Source of the DNA: Halobacterium sp. CBA1132
GTDB taxonomy: Archaea; Halobacteriota; Halobacteria; Halobacteriales; Halobacteriaceae
Assembly (NCBI RefSeq): GCF_001485535.1
Contig: NZ_BCMZ01000001.1
Location: forward strand, 2,046,001 to 2,110,000
DNA length: 64,000 bases
Direction: 5' to 3'
The translations under genes were made by a program, and so were the position numbers. Below are positions 51,367 to 62,573 of this stretch, one piece after another; position 1 is the stretch's first letter, and the number at the start of each line of letters is the position of its first letter. The notes beneath the pieces were generated by a model. It was not told where the DNA came from. It was given only the letters and a program-made list of their open reading frames with translations, and did not search any database.

Positions 51367-51903
51367 TCAGAACAGCGCCTCAACTTGCTCGCGCGTCGAC
51401 GCCAGCCCCTCGGAGTTGTCCACGACGGCGTGCTCGCGCTCGATGCTGTCGAAGCTCTCGCGGTACTGCTGGTGGATGGCGAAGTCCGCGTCGCTGGCGT
51501 CCTCCGAGCGCTGGCGGATGCGCTCTTCGACGACTGCCTCCTCGCACTCGACTTTCACGAGCGTCGCCGCCACCCCGAGGTCGGCGGCGGTGCGCTGGGC
51601 GGTGTCGCGGTGCTCGCGGTGCTGGAACGTCCCGTCGAGCACGACGCTGCGCCCACCGCGGACGACGGCGGCGGCGCGCTCGAACAGTTCGTCGTAGACC
51701 GCGCGCATCTCCGCGTCCGTGTACTCGGGCTCCGGGAACAACTCCGTCCGGACGACGTCCGTGCGCAACAGCTCCGCGTCGAGCAGGTCGGCGGCGTGCT
51801 CGGCGACGGTCGTCTTCCCCGCGCCCGGCAGCCCGCAGACCACCACGACGCGCGGCTGCTGTTCGGTCTCCGATGCGTTCGCTGTGGCGCGCTCCCCGCT
51901 CAC
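51367..51903 (-). CDS. AAA/P-loop kinase (zeta-like, YjjB/gluconate-kinase-like)
   Basis: Protein of 178 aa. Walker A VVVCGLPGAGKTTVAEHAAD (residues 18-37) and a GRSVVLDGTFQHREHRD second motif mark the small P-loop kinase group that includes zeta toxins, adenylylsulfate kinases and other small-molecule kinases. The Arg-rich lid VEERIRQRSEDASDADF is visible. The phosphorylated substrate cannot be read. No antitoxin is adjacent, so a housekeeping kinase is more likely than a toxin. Start MSGERATANASETE gives a short acidic leader. Confidence 0.82.
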   Translation of the reverse strand: MSGERATANASETEQQPRVVVVCGLPGAGKTTVAEHAADLLDAELLRTDVVRTELFPEPEYTDAEMRAVYDELFERAAAVVRGGRSVVLDGTFQHREHRDTAQRTAADLGVAATLVKVECEEAVVEERIRQRSEDASDADFAIHQQYRESFDSIEREHAVVDNSEGLASTREQVEALF

Positions 51904-51967
51904 AGTAATCGAATTGGAAACGGCGCGCCCGGAATATGAACCTGTGGAATCCCCGTCGCGGCTGCGG

Positions 51968-52120
51968 CTACTGGACTTCGATGCCGGGCTCCGCGCTGAA
52001 CTCCTCGGCGCACGCCGGACAGAGCGCGAGATCCATCTCCGTCGGCTCGGCGGCCCCCTGCGTGAACCGGACCGTGTACCCGTCGACGTCTCCCCCGTTG
52101 CCGCAGTTCGTGCACGCCAT
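51968..52120 (-). CDS. 50-aa zinc-finger protein
   Basis: A short frame with two CxxC pairs: MACTNCGNGGDVDGYTVRFT at the start and ALCPACAEEF later. This is a compact zinc-binding knuckle typical of haloarchaeal micro-proteins. Residues between are acidic. It lies just downstream of a perfect 16-bp palindrome (52158-52173), which may be part of its promoter. Such small zinc-finger proteins have been linked to regulation or stress in haloarchaea; this one is not assigned. Confidence 0.75.
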   Translation of the reverse strand: MACTNCGNGGDVDGYTVRFTQGAAEPTEMDLALCPACAEEFSAEPGIEVQ

Positions 52121-52157
52121 CTGGTCGCCCTACTACGTCAATCCGCGAACCGTTCAC

Positions 52158-52173
52158 GCATTATCGATAATGC
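52158..52173. promoter_or_regulatory. Perfect 16-bp palindrome, candidate operator
   Basis: GCATTATCGATAATGC reads identically on both strands. It lies 38 bp upstream of the zinc-finger gene start at 52120 and about 250 bp upstream of the pilin start. A partial echo (gtggcattaacac) occurs at 52268-52280. The position and symmetry suggest a binding site for a dimeric regulator. Confidence 0.5.
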
Positions 52174-52424
52174 CACTTTACGTGGACGGCCGGAGTGTCG
52201 CCAGACCTGGTACGTACACCGCTCCGGTGCGGCCGACGACCGCATCACCGAGATTGAGAGCGGTTAACGTGGCATTAACACTGGTAATCTGTATATCATT
52301 TGAAGAGGGAAGTTAAGTACACAGAGCCGTTTGAAGCAGTAAGCACGGATTCGGCAACGGAGAGGGTAGCTCCACGCGCGACGACTCGTCGTCGCAGCCG
52401 TTCCGGTCGCGTGCAGCAAACACC
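52174..52424. other. 251-bp pilin upstream region
   Basis: No gene is seen. The segment 52262-52320 is AT-rich (ggttaacgtggcattaacac, gtatatcatttgaag), unlike most of the window, and holds TATA-like boxes such as CTGTATATC near 52290. If used, the pilin transcript would have a leader of about 100 nt. Confidence 0.4.
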
Positions 52425-52880
52425 ATGAAGAAGATCACCATGTTCGAGATGCCGGACGACGACGACCGAGGCGTGTCCCCGGTCATCGGCGTCATCCTGA
52501 TGGTCGCGATTACAGTCATCCTCGCCGCCGTCATCGCCAGCTTCGTGCTCGGCTTCGGCGACTCAGTCAGCGAGAACGTACAGGCAGGGGCAGACATTAG
52601 CGAGAAGGATGACGGTACAGCTTCTGTGACTTGGATTAGCGAAGGAAATGCAGTCGAACTGAACGTCACAGCGGACGGAGTTGGGCCAGTGGTGCTCGAG
52701 GATGTGGGTGAATCTGCAACAATCGAATATGATTCTGCTGCCACTGCCGGAGCAGCGTCAGGAACGATTACCGTGAACAGTTCAAGTACAGTTCAGGTGA
52801 CGGTAACTGCGATTGGCAGCGGTGGTTCGAAGACGGTAGTCACCCAAGAAGAAGTCGAACTTGAAGATCAGTCCCCATAA
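52425..52880 (+). CDS. Type IV pilin (archaeal pilin_N / DUF1628-type)
   Basis: Protein of 151 aa. A charged leader [16 protein letters not shown] is followed by the H-domain [20 protein letters not shown], with a prepilin peptidase (PibD) cleavage site expected between RG and VSP. The rest is an extracellular domain rich in Ser, Thr, Gly and Ala, with repeats of beta strands and no Cys. The 3' two-thirds of the gene has lower GC and more A/T-ending codons than the 5' end, hinting at a laterally acquired variable domain. It functions in adhesion or surface attachment. A second ATG at 52440 is also possible. Confidence 0.9.
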   Translation: MKKITMFEMPDDDDRGVSPVIGVILMVAITVILAAVIASFVLGFGDSVSENVQAGADISEKDDGTASVTWISEGNAVELNVTADGVGPVVLEDVGESATIEYDSAATAGAASGTITVNSSSTVQVTVTAIGSGGSKTVVTQEEVELEDQSP

Positions 52881-53313
52881 CGGACTAACTACACCCCGAC
52901 CTCCGCTCTCGGGTTCATTTTATTGAGCGTCCAGAAAAGCAGCTGCTGAACGTAGTACCTCATTAATCGCAGATACCGCGATACTCAGCAGATGGTTAGT
53001 TCATGTTGTTGTCGCTGTTCTCGTAGCCCAAAGGACGGAGTTACGTAGGTGCATACTCAAAACAGCAGTAACCGCTTTGAAGCGTCCCGCTCGCGCTGGG
53101 GTTGTTCTCACTATAGGGACGTGCTACTATGATATCACGCGCTCTTCACTCGAAAACGCAGGAGAAGTGGGCCGGCACGAATATTGAATTACGTCGAGAC
53201 GTGCTCGCTTCGCTGCGCGCGCCTCGCCTCATTCAAATTCGCGCGGCCGCACACACCGCCGTCGACGGACGAACGACACGCTGGTCGTTCGTCGCGTCGG
53301 AATGGAGTAGAAA
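52881..53313. other. 433-bp AT-richer gap with tRNA 3'-end duplication
   Basis: No gene is supported. The sequence from 52910 to 53150 is AT-rich with TATA-like stretches (ttcattttattgag, actatgatatca). At 53167-53187 it carries a near-copy of the tRNA-Pro 3' end. The rest holds a GC-rich palindrome cluster (cgtgctcgcttcgctgcgcgcg). It looks like remnant mobile DNA next to the tRNA. Confidence 0.45.
53167..53187 (-). repeat. Duplicated 3' end of tRNA-Pro (candidate att site)
   Basis: Plus-strand gTGGGCCGGCACGAATaTTG repeats, with one inserted base, the 3' end of the tRNA-Pro gene at 53314-53333 (TGGGCCGGCACGAATTTG). Duplication of a tRNA 3' end is the hallmark of tyrosine-recombinase integration. 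The two copies are about 146 bp apart, so only a relic of any element remains between them. Confidence 0.6.
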
Positions 53314-53386
53314 TGGGCCGGCACGAATTTGAATCGTGGTTACGGCCACCCGAAGGCCGAAGGATACCAAGCTACCCCACCGGCCC
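53314..53386 (-). tRNA. tRNA-Pro (CGG)
   Basis: Read on the minus strand, a full cloverleaf of 73 nt: acceptor GGGCCGG/CCGGCCC plus A, D-arm with GGTAGCTTGGTATCC, anticodon stem CGGCC/GGCCG with loop TTCGGGT (anticodon CGG), and T-arm CACGA-TTCAAAT-TCGTG. No intron. It lies between the pilin and katG. Confidence 0.93.
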
Positions 53387-53472
53387 GCAATCCCAAATTG
53401 GTTCGTGGTGGGTTTAACGCTTCCGAAACGCCAAACCGCGTGTGGTGAGAACACGTGACGGCGGCCTCGTGA

Positions 53473-55767
<2,295 letters not shown>

Positions 55768-55787
55768 ACCCGCGTTCGCTGCTGCAG

Positions 55788-55797
55788 TTTTTCTTTC
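55788..55797 (+). terminator. Poly-T termination signal after katG
   Basis: TTTTTCTTTC starts 21 bp after the katG stop, in an otherwise GC-rich sequence. It is also close to the end of the convergent SLOG-family gene. A T-run termination signal is likely. Confidence 0.5.
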
Positions 55798-55825
55798 GCG
55801 CTCGCACCGACCAGCCTCGCGGCCG

Positions 55826-56269
55826 TCAGTCGACGCGCGCTTCCACGTAGTCGAGTGCCTCCGCCGCCGCGTCGACGGCTTCGACGTGCGGCGCGTCGGG
55901 CGCGCCGAGGCCGGCAATCGGCCGGTCGTACACGGAACTGAAGCCGACCTCCGAGAGCGTCCCGCCCGCGCCGCCGAGGGCGACGACCGCGTCCCCGTTC
56001 ATCACGACGAGCGCGTTCCGCGCGTGCCCGAGTCCCGTCGCGATAGTAGTGTCGACGTACTCGTTGGCCGCGCTGCGGTCCTCGCCCGGAAGGATGCCGA
56101 TGGTGTGACCGCCGGCGTCGCTGGCGCCGCGGCAGGCCGCGCGCATCACGCCACCGAGTCCGCCGCAGACGACGGTGTGCCCGCGCTCGGCGAGCAGCCG
56201 ACCGACCTCGCGGGCGTTCTCGACGGCTTCGTCCGGTGGCGCGCTCGCGCCAATCACACTGACGCGCAT
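55826..56269 (-). CDS. TIGR00725 / SLOG-family (lysine-decarboxylase-like) protein
   Basis: Protein of 147 aa with a Rossmann-like SLOG fold: RVSVIGASAPPDEAVENARE, GHTVVCGGLGGVMRAACRGA and AVVALGGAGGTLSEVGFSS, the last being the GGxGTxxE-type nucleotide-binding signature. It fits the TIGR00725 family. SLOG proteins may bind nucleotide-derived ligands; the reaction is not known. It starts one base before the trmY stop (TGATG overlap) and is part of the same operon. Confidence 0.88.
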   Translation of the reverse strand: MRVSVIGASAPPDEAVENAREVGRLLAERGHTVVCGGLGGVMRAACRGASDAGGHTIGILPGEDRSAANEYVDTTIATGLGHARNALVVMNGDAVVALGGAGGTLSEVGFSSVYDRPIAGLGAPDAPHVEAVDAAAEALDYVEARVD

Positions 56270-56859
56270 CAGTAGTGGGTGAAGCCGTCGGTGTCGAGGT
56301 AGTTGTGCGCGACCGTAATCGTGTGGTCGGCGTGCAGGACTTCGGGGCCGACGCGCACGCGCTGGTCGCTGCGGTCCGCGAGGAACACGGCCTCCTCGTC
56401 GGTGAAGTCCTCGTGGTCGGAGAGCACGAAAATCGGGTCCTCGGGGGGTTCGACGGCCGCGAGCGCGTCGCCGTCCTCGTGGAGTTCGACGACGGTGCCG
56501 TCGAGGTCGTCCAGCACAGTCCGGAACCCGCGCTTGGAGACGTGGATGCCGGGCGTCGACTCGGCCTCGCGGTGGCCGATGGCGCGGTCTTTCGCCTCCA
56601 GCGCTTGCTTGAGCAGGCCGGCGATGTTTCGCTCGTCGGGGTTCATGTACCGCAGGTCGCTGCCGTCGATGCGGACGGTCACCTCGTCAGCGAGCACGAG
56701 GTGGACCTGAACGTCCCGCCGGAGGTCGTGCGAGAGGAACAGCGCGGCGTTGACGCAGCGGCAGAGCACGTCCAGCCGCCCCGCGCCGCCCGCGAGGTCG
56801 TCCAACGAGAAGTCGGGGTCGGTCGGCGCGTGGTGGCCGAGAACGACGAACTGTCTCAT
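56269..56859 (-). CDS. trmY: tRNA (pseudouridine(54)-N1)-methyltransferase TrmY
   Basis: Protein of 196 aa of the SPOUT methyltransferase superfamily. Family features: [40 protein letters not shown] and the knot-loop region [14 protein letters not shown] ([20 protein letters not shown]). TrmY methylates N1 of Psi54 in the T-loop, giving m1Psi as in archaeal tRNAs. The divergent gene encodes Pus10, which makes Psi54, so substrate and enzyme are paired. The ATG at 56859 is selected over a much longer shadow frame. Confidence 0.93.
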   Translation of the reverse strand: MRQFVVLGHHAPTDPDFSLDDLAGGAGRLDVLCRCVNAALFLSHDLRRDVQVHLVLADEVTVRIDGSDLRYMNPDERNIAGLLKQALEAKDRAIGHREAESTPGIHVSKRGFRTVLDDLDGTVVELHEDGDALAAVEPPEDPIFVLSDHEDFTDEEAVFLADRSDQRVRVGPEVLHADHTITVAHNYLDTDGFTHY

Positions 56860-57016
56860 AGCGGGTGTGTCGAGCGGGCGGGGCTTACGTGGTTCGGAGG
56901 CCATCGGCAGGAAGCGCACCAGCGCTCGGTGAGGCCCCAGTGTGGGCCGGGACGAAGTCGCACGCTGCGCGGTCGGGACCGAAGAGTACGTACCAGCGGC
57001 CCGCGACAGAACGCCC

Positions 57017-58300
57017 ATGACAGTCTTAGAGGACGCGCGACGGGTGCTCGCGGAGGGCCCGATTTGCGACGCGTGCGTGGGTCGGTGTTTCGCGGAGCGG
57101 AGTTTCGGGTTGACGAACGCGGAGCGCGGGCGGGCGCTCCGGACGACTGCGGCGCTGGAGGACGACGAGCCGTACGAGGCCGTCGACCCCTCGGAGTGTT
57201 GGGTCTGCGAGGGCGCGTCGGGGCGCTTCGACGAGTTCGCGGAGTTGGTCGTCGAGGCGCTCTCCGAGCAGCGCTTCGACACGTACCAGGTGGGGACGCG
57301 AGCGCCGCCGCTCGTGGAGGAGAACGAGACGATGCTGCGGGACATCGCGGACCTCGACGAGGACGCCGGCGAACTGTTCAAGTCCGAGTGCAACCGCGAG
57401 GTCGGCAAGCGCGTCGGGCAGGCGACGGGCGCGGACGTGGACTTCGAGCGCCCGGACGTGCTGGCGGTGCTGGATGTCGAGGACGAGACCGTCGACGTGA
57501 CGGTGAACTCGGCGTTCGTCTACGGTCGCTACCGGAAACTCGAACGCGGGATTCCGCAGACGAAGTGGCCCTGCAGCGACTGCAACGGCACCGGAACGCT
57601 CGTGGATTCGCCGTGCCCGCACTGCGACGGCACGGGCTTCCTCTACCCGGAGAGCGTCGAGCAGTTGACCGCGCCGCCCGTCATCGAGGCGATGGACGGC
57701 GAGTCCGCGTCGTTCCACGGCGCGGGCCGCGAGGACATCGACGCGCTGATGCTCGGGACCGGGCGGCCGTTCGTCGTGGAGGTCGACGAGCCACAGGAGC
57801 GCCACCCGGACGCCGACGCGCTGGAGGACGCCATCAACGAGTACGCCGACGAGAAGGTCGAAGTCGAGGGGCTGCGGCTGGCGTCCTACGAGATGGTGGC
57901 GCGCGTGAAGGAACTGGACGCGCGCAAGCGCTACCGCGCGCAAGTGGAGTTCGGTGAACCGGTCACGGAAGACGCGTTCGAGGCCGCGCTCCTCGAGCTG
58001 GACGGCGCGACCATCCAGCAGGAGACGCCCCAGCGCGTGAAACACCGGCGCGCGGAGAAGGTCCGCGAGCGCGAGGTGTACGACATCGACGGCGAACTCA
58101 CGGACGACACGCACGCCGTCGTCGAGGTCGAGGGCGAGGGCGGCCTCTACATCAAGGAACTCGTCTCCAGCGACGAGGGCCGCACGGAGCCGAGTCTCGC
58201 GGGCGTGCTCGGCGTCGACGCGGTGGTGACGGCGCTGGACGTCGTGACCGTGGAGGGCGAGCGCGACGAGTTCGAGGACGAGGAGTTCTTCCTGGAATGA
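57017..58300 (+). CDS. pus10: tRNA pseudouridine(54/55) synthase Pus10
   Basis: Protein of 427 aa. An N-terminal zinc-binding THUMP-related part has [16 protein letters not shown] and [10 protein letters not shown], then Cys pairs in [10 protein letters not shown] and [14 protein letters not shown]. The PSUS catalytic domain has [20 protein letters not shown] with the catalytic Asp region, and [19 protein letters not shown] at the end. It makes Psi54 and Psi55 in archaeal tRNA. A run of overlapping stops/starts joins it to rnhB. Start [15 protein letters not shown]. Confidence 0.94.
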   Translation: MTVLEDARRVLAEGPICDACVGRCFAERSFGLTNAERGRALRTTAALEDDEPYEAVDPSECWVCEGASGRFDEFAELVVEALSEQRFDTYQVGTRAPPLVEENETMLRDIADLDEDAGELFKSECNREVGKRVGQATGADVDFERPDVLAVLDVEDETVDVTVNSAFVYGRYRKLERGIPQTKWPCSDCNGTGTLVDSPCPHCDGTGFLYPESVEQLTAPPVIEAMDGESASFHGAGREDIDALMLGTGRPFVVEVDEPQERHPDADALEDAINEYADEKVEVEGLRLASYEMVARVKELDARKRYRAQVEFGEPVTEDAFEAALLELDGATIQQETPQRVKHRRAEKVREREVYDIDGELTDDTHAVVEVEGEGGLYIKELVSSDEGRTEPSLAGVLGVDAVVTALDVVTVEGERDEFEDEEFFLE

Positions 58301-58932
58301 GCGCGTTCGGCGTCGACGAAGCCGGGAAGGGGCCCGTGCTGGGGTCGATGTTCGCGGCGGCGGTCGTCGGCTCCCCCGACGACCTCCCGGATGGCGTCGC
58401 GGACTCGAAACGGCTCTCGCCGGCGCGTCGCGAGACCCTCGACGAGCGAATCCGCGAGGTCTGCGAGGTCAGCGTCGCCGAGATTCCCGTCGAGCGCATC
58501 GACGACCCCGAGACGGACATGAACGCGCTCACCGTCGAAGCACAGGCGAACGCGCTCGGCGAGATTGCGACCGATGGTCTCGCTGGCTACGTGGACGCCG
58601 GTGATGTCGACGAAGCGCGCTTCGGCCGGCGGGTCGCGGACGGCGTCACAGCGGACGTGGCCGTGACCGCCGAGCACGGCGCGGACGACGAGTACGCGCT
58701 CGTGGCGGCGGCGAGCATCGTCGCGAAGGTCGCCCGCGACAGCCACGTCGGAGCCATCGCTGCGGAGTACGGCGACGTGGGCTCGGGCTACCCGAGCGAC
58801 CAGACGACCCGGGACTTCCTGCGGGAGCACGTCCGCGAGCACGACGCGCTCCCGGGGTGTGCCCGGGAGTCGTGGCAGACCAGCCGGGACGCGCTCGCGG
58901 CCGCCGAGCAGTCCGCGCTCGGGGAGTTCTAG
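58297..58932 (+). CDS. rnhB: Ribonuclease HII
   Basis: Protein of 211 aa that cleaves RNA in RNA-DNA hybrids and misincorporated ribonucleotides. [19 protein letters not shown] has the catalytic Asp-Glu pair, and [20 protein letters not shown] with [16 protein letters not shown] completes the family pattern. Length is normal for archaeal RNase HII. Start ATG overlaps the pus10 stop by four bases, so the two are coupled. Stop is convergent with the NhaC-type gene, overlapping by four bases. Confidence 0.95.
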   Translation: MSAFGVDEAGKGPVLGSMFAAAVVGSPDDLPDGVADSKRLSPARRETLDERIREVCEVSVAEIPVERIDDPETDMNALTVEAQANALGEIATDGLAGYVDAGDVDEARFGRRVADGVTADVAVTAEHGADDEYALVAAASIVAKVARDSHVGAIAAEYGDVGSGYPSDQTTRDFLREHVREHDALPGCARESWQTSRDALAAAEQSALGEF

Positions 58933-60524
58933 TCACTCTCGGGCGTGGGAACGTCGCTCTGCTTGGGGTCGATGCCGCGACGGTTCGCGTCGAGTTCCGA
59001 GAGCGCGTACACGAGCGCGACCAGCATGCCGACGCCGACCGGGAGCAACAGCCACGGCGTGACCCGCGTGTACCCCCAGACGACCAGCAGGAGCGCGGCG
59101 ACGGCGACCACGGTGACGGCGTAGTACAGTTGCGTGCGGACGTGGTCGATGAGGTCCGCGCCCGTGAACGTCGCCGACAGCACCGTGGTGTCCGAGATGG
59201 GCGAAGAGTGGTCGCCGAAGATGGCGCCGGAGAAGACGGCGCCGACGACTGCGGCGACCATCGTGTGGCTGCCGGCGAGTTGCCACGCGACCGGCACCGC
59301 AATCGGGGTGACGATGCTCATCGTCCCCCACGAGCTGCCCGTGGAGAACGCGACGAACGCGGCGGTGAACAGAACGACGACGGGGAGCAGTTCCGGCGTG
59401 AGGAAGCCCTCGACGAGCTTCGAGACGTAGTCGGCGGTGCCGAGCGCGTCGACGACGTTCCCGATGGACCACGCGAGCACGAGAATCGTCACCGCGGTCA
59501 GCATGATGCCGAACCCGTCGATGGTGGTGTCGACGCTCTCGCCCAGGGAGAGCACGCCGTACGCGAGGCCGAGGACGTACGTGGACGCGACCATCGCGAA
59601 CGACCCGAAGACGAGCGCGAGCGCGTAGTCGGCGTCGACGACCATGTCGTACAGCGACGCGTCGGGCGCGTACCCCGTGTAGAGGGCGGAGCCGACGGTG
59701 ACGGCGATGAGTACGGCGATGGGGGCGAAAAACGAGAGGAGTTTCGGGTTCTCGACGCTGGGTTCGCCGAGCGTCGCTTCGACGTCCTGCATCGGGCGGG
59801 CGTCGTCTCGCGTGACTTTCCCCGTGGTGGAGGCGCGGTGTTCGGCGCCGAGCATCTCCCCGAAGTCTCGGCGGGAGAGCACGACGATAGCGACCATCGC
59901 GACGGCGAGGATGGCGTACATGTTGAACGGGATGGCTCGCAGGAATATCTCGAAGGAGCCGGGGCGCTCGGCCAGCGAGAGTTCTTCGTAGCCGGCGTCT
60001 ATCATCGACAACTGGAACGCCACCCACGAGGAGATGGTGAGCGTGGCGACGGGCGCGGCCGTCGAGTCGACGATGTAGGAGAGTTTCTCCCGGGAGACGC
60101 CGAGGTGGTCGGAGACGTCTTTCATCGCGGAGCCGACGACGGCGCTGTTCGCGTAGTCGTCGAAGAACAACAGCAGGCCGAGCAGCCACGCGACGACGCC
60201 GGCCGAGCGCTTGCTGTGGATGCGTTGGATGGCCCAGTCGCGGACGGCGTGGGAGCCGCCGAGGCGCCAAATCATCGCGACGGCCGACCCCAACAGCAGC
60301 GTGAAGATGATGATTTGGGCGTGGAAGATGGAGCCGTCGCCGTCGATTTGGGAGATTGAGCGCGCGATCCAGTCGAAGGTCTGTTCGAGGCCGACGCCGC
60401 CGGTGAAGATGACGGCACCCGACCACACCCCGAGGAACAGCGACAGCACCGCCTTCCGGGTGATAATGGCGAGTGCGATGGCGAGCAACGGGGGCACGAG
60501 GGAGAGGACACCGAACTCGGACAT
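58929..60524 (-). CDS. NhaC-family Na+/H+ antiporter
   Basis: Protein of 531 aa with about 12 hydrophobic helices. NhaC-type signatures include [40 protein letters not shown] and [22 protein letters not shown]. It would exchange sodium and protons or, in some family members, other substrates such as organic acids (malate/lactate). It starts [20 protein letters not shown] with a short leader. It stands alone opposite rnhB. It should aid salt and pH homeostasis. Confidence 0.92.
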   Translation of the reverse strand: MSEFGVLSLVPPLLAIALAIITRKAVLSLFLGVWSGAVIFTGGVGLEQTFDWIARSISQIDGDGSIFHAQIIIFTLLLGSAVAMIWRLGGSHAVRDWAIQRIHSKRSAGVVAWLLGLLLFFDDYANSAVVGSAMKDVSDHLGVSREKLSYIVDSTAAPVATLTISSWVAFQLSMIDAGYEELSLAERPGSFEIFLRAIPFNMYAILAVAMVAIVVLSRRDFGEMLGAEHRASTTGKVTRDDARPMQDVEATLGEPSVENPKLLSFFAPIAVLIAVTVGSALYTGYAPDASLYDMVVDADYALALVFGSFAMVASTYVLGLAYGVLSLGESVDTTIDGFGIMLTAVTILVLAWSIGNVVDALGTADYVSKLVEGFLTPELLPVVVLFTAAFVAFSTGSSWGTMSIVTPIAVPVAWQLAGSHTMVAAVVGAVFSGAIFGDHSSPISDTTVLSATFTGADLIDHVRTQLYYAVTVVAVAALLLVVWGYTRVTPWLLLPVGVGMLVALVYALSELDANRRGIDPKQSDVPTPESD

Positions 60525-60637
60525 ATCTTGGCCTTTCGCTGGATTGGCTTAAATGCCACTCTGGGCGGGTTGAAACCGCCGGGCTGGGGCGGGCAATCCA
60601 CAGATTTATCGGTCGGCGCGGCGACCGACCGGAGACG

Positions 60638-61450
60638 ATGGTCGTACAGCGATTGGACGCGCCGGACCCCGAGGCGTTCGTCGCCGCGGCGAAGGCGGCG
60701 TTCCGGGACGGCGCGGTGTTGACCGTAGAGGCCCACTGCGAGGTGGAGTACGAGGGCCGCACCAGCGGCTACCTCGGGGAGGGTGACAGACTGCTCGTCG
60801 CGAAGCCGGATGGAACCTTCCTCGTCCACCAGCCGACTGGCCACAAGCCCGTCAACTGGATGCCGGGCGGCGGCACCGTCGAGGCGCGGGAGAGCGACGG
60901 CGACGCGGTGTTGCTCGCGCGCCGCAGCAACCCCAGCGAGCGCGTGGAAGCACGCATCTCGGAGGCGTACGGCCTCACGCGCTTCGAGGCGGAGGACGGC
61001 GCCACCTACGAGGAGTCCGGCACGGAGGCGGAGATGCACGAGTACATCCAGAACAACCCGGAGAGCCTCGAAGACGGGGTCCGCATCGTCGAACACGAGC
61101 GCGAGACGAAGTACGGGTTCGTGGACTTCTACGCCGTCGACGAGGACGGCACGCCCGTCGTCGTCGAGGTCAAGCGGATTCAGGCGACGCTGAACCACTT
61201 CGACCAACTCAAGCGCTACGTCGAACTGTACTCCGAATCGAACGATGGCGAGGGGCGCGAGTCGTCAGACGAGCGGTCCTCGATTGTGAGCGGCGACGCC
61301 GCGAACGACGTCCGCGGGATGCTCGTCGCGCCGTCGGCGTCCGAGCGCGTGCGGCGCGCGCTCCGCGACAACGACATGGAGTTCGTGGAGCTGTCGGAGT
61401 TCGGGCTGGAGGCGAAGGGCGCCACCGAGGCGAAGCTCACCGACTTCTAG
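60638..61450 (+). CDS. nucS: Mismatch endonuclease NucS/EndoMS
   Basis: Protein of 270 aa. An N-terminal beta-sandwich dimerisation/DNA-binding domain (about 1-125, VEAHCEVEYEGRTSGYLGEG) is followed by a RecB-like nuclease domain with KYGFVDFYAVDEDGTPVVVE and VKRIQATLNHFDQLKRYVELY, holding the D-x-E-x-K catalytic residues. NucS/EndoMS cleaves mismatched dsDNA and is the non-canonical mismatch repair nuclease. A loop (GEGRESSDERSSIVSGD) is a halophilic acidic insertion. A GATTTATCG box about 33 bp upstream fits this start. It is convergent with the histidine kinase, stops overlapping. Confidence 0.94.
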   Translation: MVVQRLDAPDPEAFVAAAKAAFRDGAVLTVEAHCEVEYEGRTSGYLGEGDRLLVAKPDGTFLVHQPTGHKPVNWMPGGGTVEARESDGDAVLLARRSNPSERVEARISEAYGLTRFEAEDGATYEESGTEAEMHEYIQNNPESLEDGVRIVEHERETKYGFVDFYAVDEDGTPVVVEVKRIQATLNHFDQLKRYVELYSESNDGEGRESSDERSSIVSGDAANDVRGMLVAPSASERVRRALRDNDMEFVELSEFGLEAKGATEAKLTDF

Positions 61451-62502
61451 GCGGCGGGAATAGAGACGACGACCTCGTTGCCGTCGTCGTACTCGCCGAA
61501 GAACAACCGGCCGTCGTACGCGTCGGCTATCCAGCGCACCAACCAAAGGCCGACGCCGCTGCCGTGGCTGAGTTGGGTCAGTTCGCGCTTACCCGTCACC
61601 GTCTCGCGCTCGACGTCGGGAATCTCGGGGCCGTCGTCGCGCACGATAACTTCGACGCGGCCGTCGGTTCGGACGACTTCGATGCCGACCCACGGCTCGT
61701 CGCGGTCGTTGTGCTGGAGGGCGTTCTCGACGAGTTCCCGAATCGCGTCCGCGAGGTAGTCGCCCGCGGCGGCCGTCGCGTCGCCCCCGGTCACTTCGAT
61801 GGTCGCGTCAGGGTAGTCGGCGCGGAGGTCCGCAGCGATGTCCGCGACGGCGTCGTTAACGTCGTACGGGTGGGGTTTCGGCGGAGAGTCCACGAGGTTT
61901 CGGATGGTCGTGATGTGCTCGTGGAGTTCCGCGAGCCGCTCGCCGGAGCCGTGAACCTCGTCGCCGACCTCCTCACGGTCCGCCTCGTCGTCGACCACTC
62001 GAACGCGGGTCGCGTAGCTGTAGAGGCGTTGGGCTTCCGTGCGGAGGTTGTGGCGGACGAGCCGAGAGAGCACGTCGAGTTTCTCGCGCTCCCGGGCGAG
62101 TTCGCGGGTGCGGATGCGGCGCGCGTCGTTGACGCCGATGAGGACGTGGGCGACGGCGCTGACCGCGACGACGACGCTGCCGGAGAAGACGGGTGCGGCG
62201 GGCAGCGCGGAGACGGCGGACTGGTAGGCGTACAGCAGGCCGAGCGCGGCGCCGATGACGACGATGCCGAGCGCGTTCCAGCCGGCGATGCGGAGCGTCT
62301 GCCCGGCGGTGAACTCCGCGCGGTAGACGAGGAAGCCGGCGGCGACGAGCGCGGCGCCGACGAGGCCGCCGAAGCCCGCGAGCAGCCAGCCCGAGGTCGG
62401 CGGCGTCGAGGTGAGCACGTGGCGCACCATCACGGCGACGACGACGAGCCCGGTGAGACTGATGGTGGCGCTGGCGGCTGCCCGCCGCGTATCTACGGTC
62501 AT
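61447..62502 (-). CDS. Membrane-bound sensor histidine kinase
   Basis: Protein of 351 aa. About five to six transmembrane helices fill residues 8-130 (ATISLTGLVVVAVMVRHVL through SAVAHVLIGV). The H-box is LSRLVRHNLRTEAQRLYSYA (phospho-acceptor His near 155), and the HATPase domain has AIRELVENALQHNDRDEPW, VRDDGPEIP and HGSGVGLWLVRWIADAYDG. No extracellular sensor domain exists; the membrane region itself may sense. No response regulator is adjacent. The lack of a cognate partner is common in haloarchaea. It is downstream of secD in the same direction. Confidence 0.92.
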   Translation of the reverse strand: MTVDTRRAAASATISLTGLVVVAVMVRHVLTSTPPTSGWLLAGFGGLVGAALVAAGFLVYRAEFTAGQTLRIAGWNALGIVVIGAALGLLYAYQSAVSALPAAPVFSGSVVVAVSAVAHVLIGVNDARRIRTRELAREREKLDVLSRLVRHNLRTEAQRLYSYATRVRVVDDEADREEVGDEVHGSGERLAELHEHITTIRNLVDSPPKPHPYDVNDAVADIAADLRADYPDATIEVTGGDATAAAGDYLADAIRELVENALQHNDRDEPWVGIEVVRTDGRVEVIVRDDGPEIPDVERETVTGKRELTQLSHGSGVGLWLVRWIADAYDGRLFFGEYDDGNEVVVSIPAA

Positions 62503-62573
62503 ACTCTGTATGGGTCCGTAGGCGGGTTAAGCGTGGTGCTCGCACGCGGCGGCGAGCGAAGAAGCAGCCGGAG

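Noticed and set aside
51367-51903. Zeta-type toxin of a toxin-antitoxin system
   Set aside because: P-loop kinase fold is compatible, but there is no epsilon-like antitoxin gene adjacent and composition matches the core genome, so a general kinase is the safer call.
53129-53332. 67-codon ORF next to tRNA-Pro
   Set aside because: It runs through the tRNA 3'-end duplicate and the tRNA itself on the opposite strand; no protein-like features.
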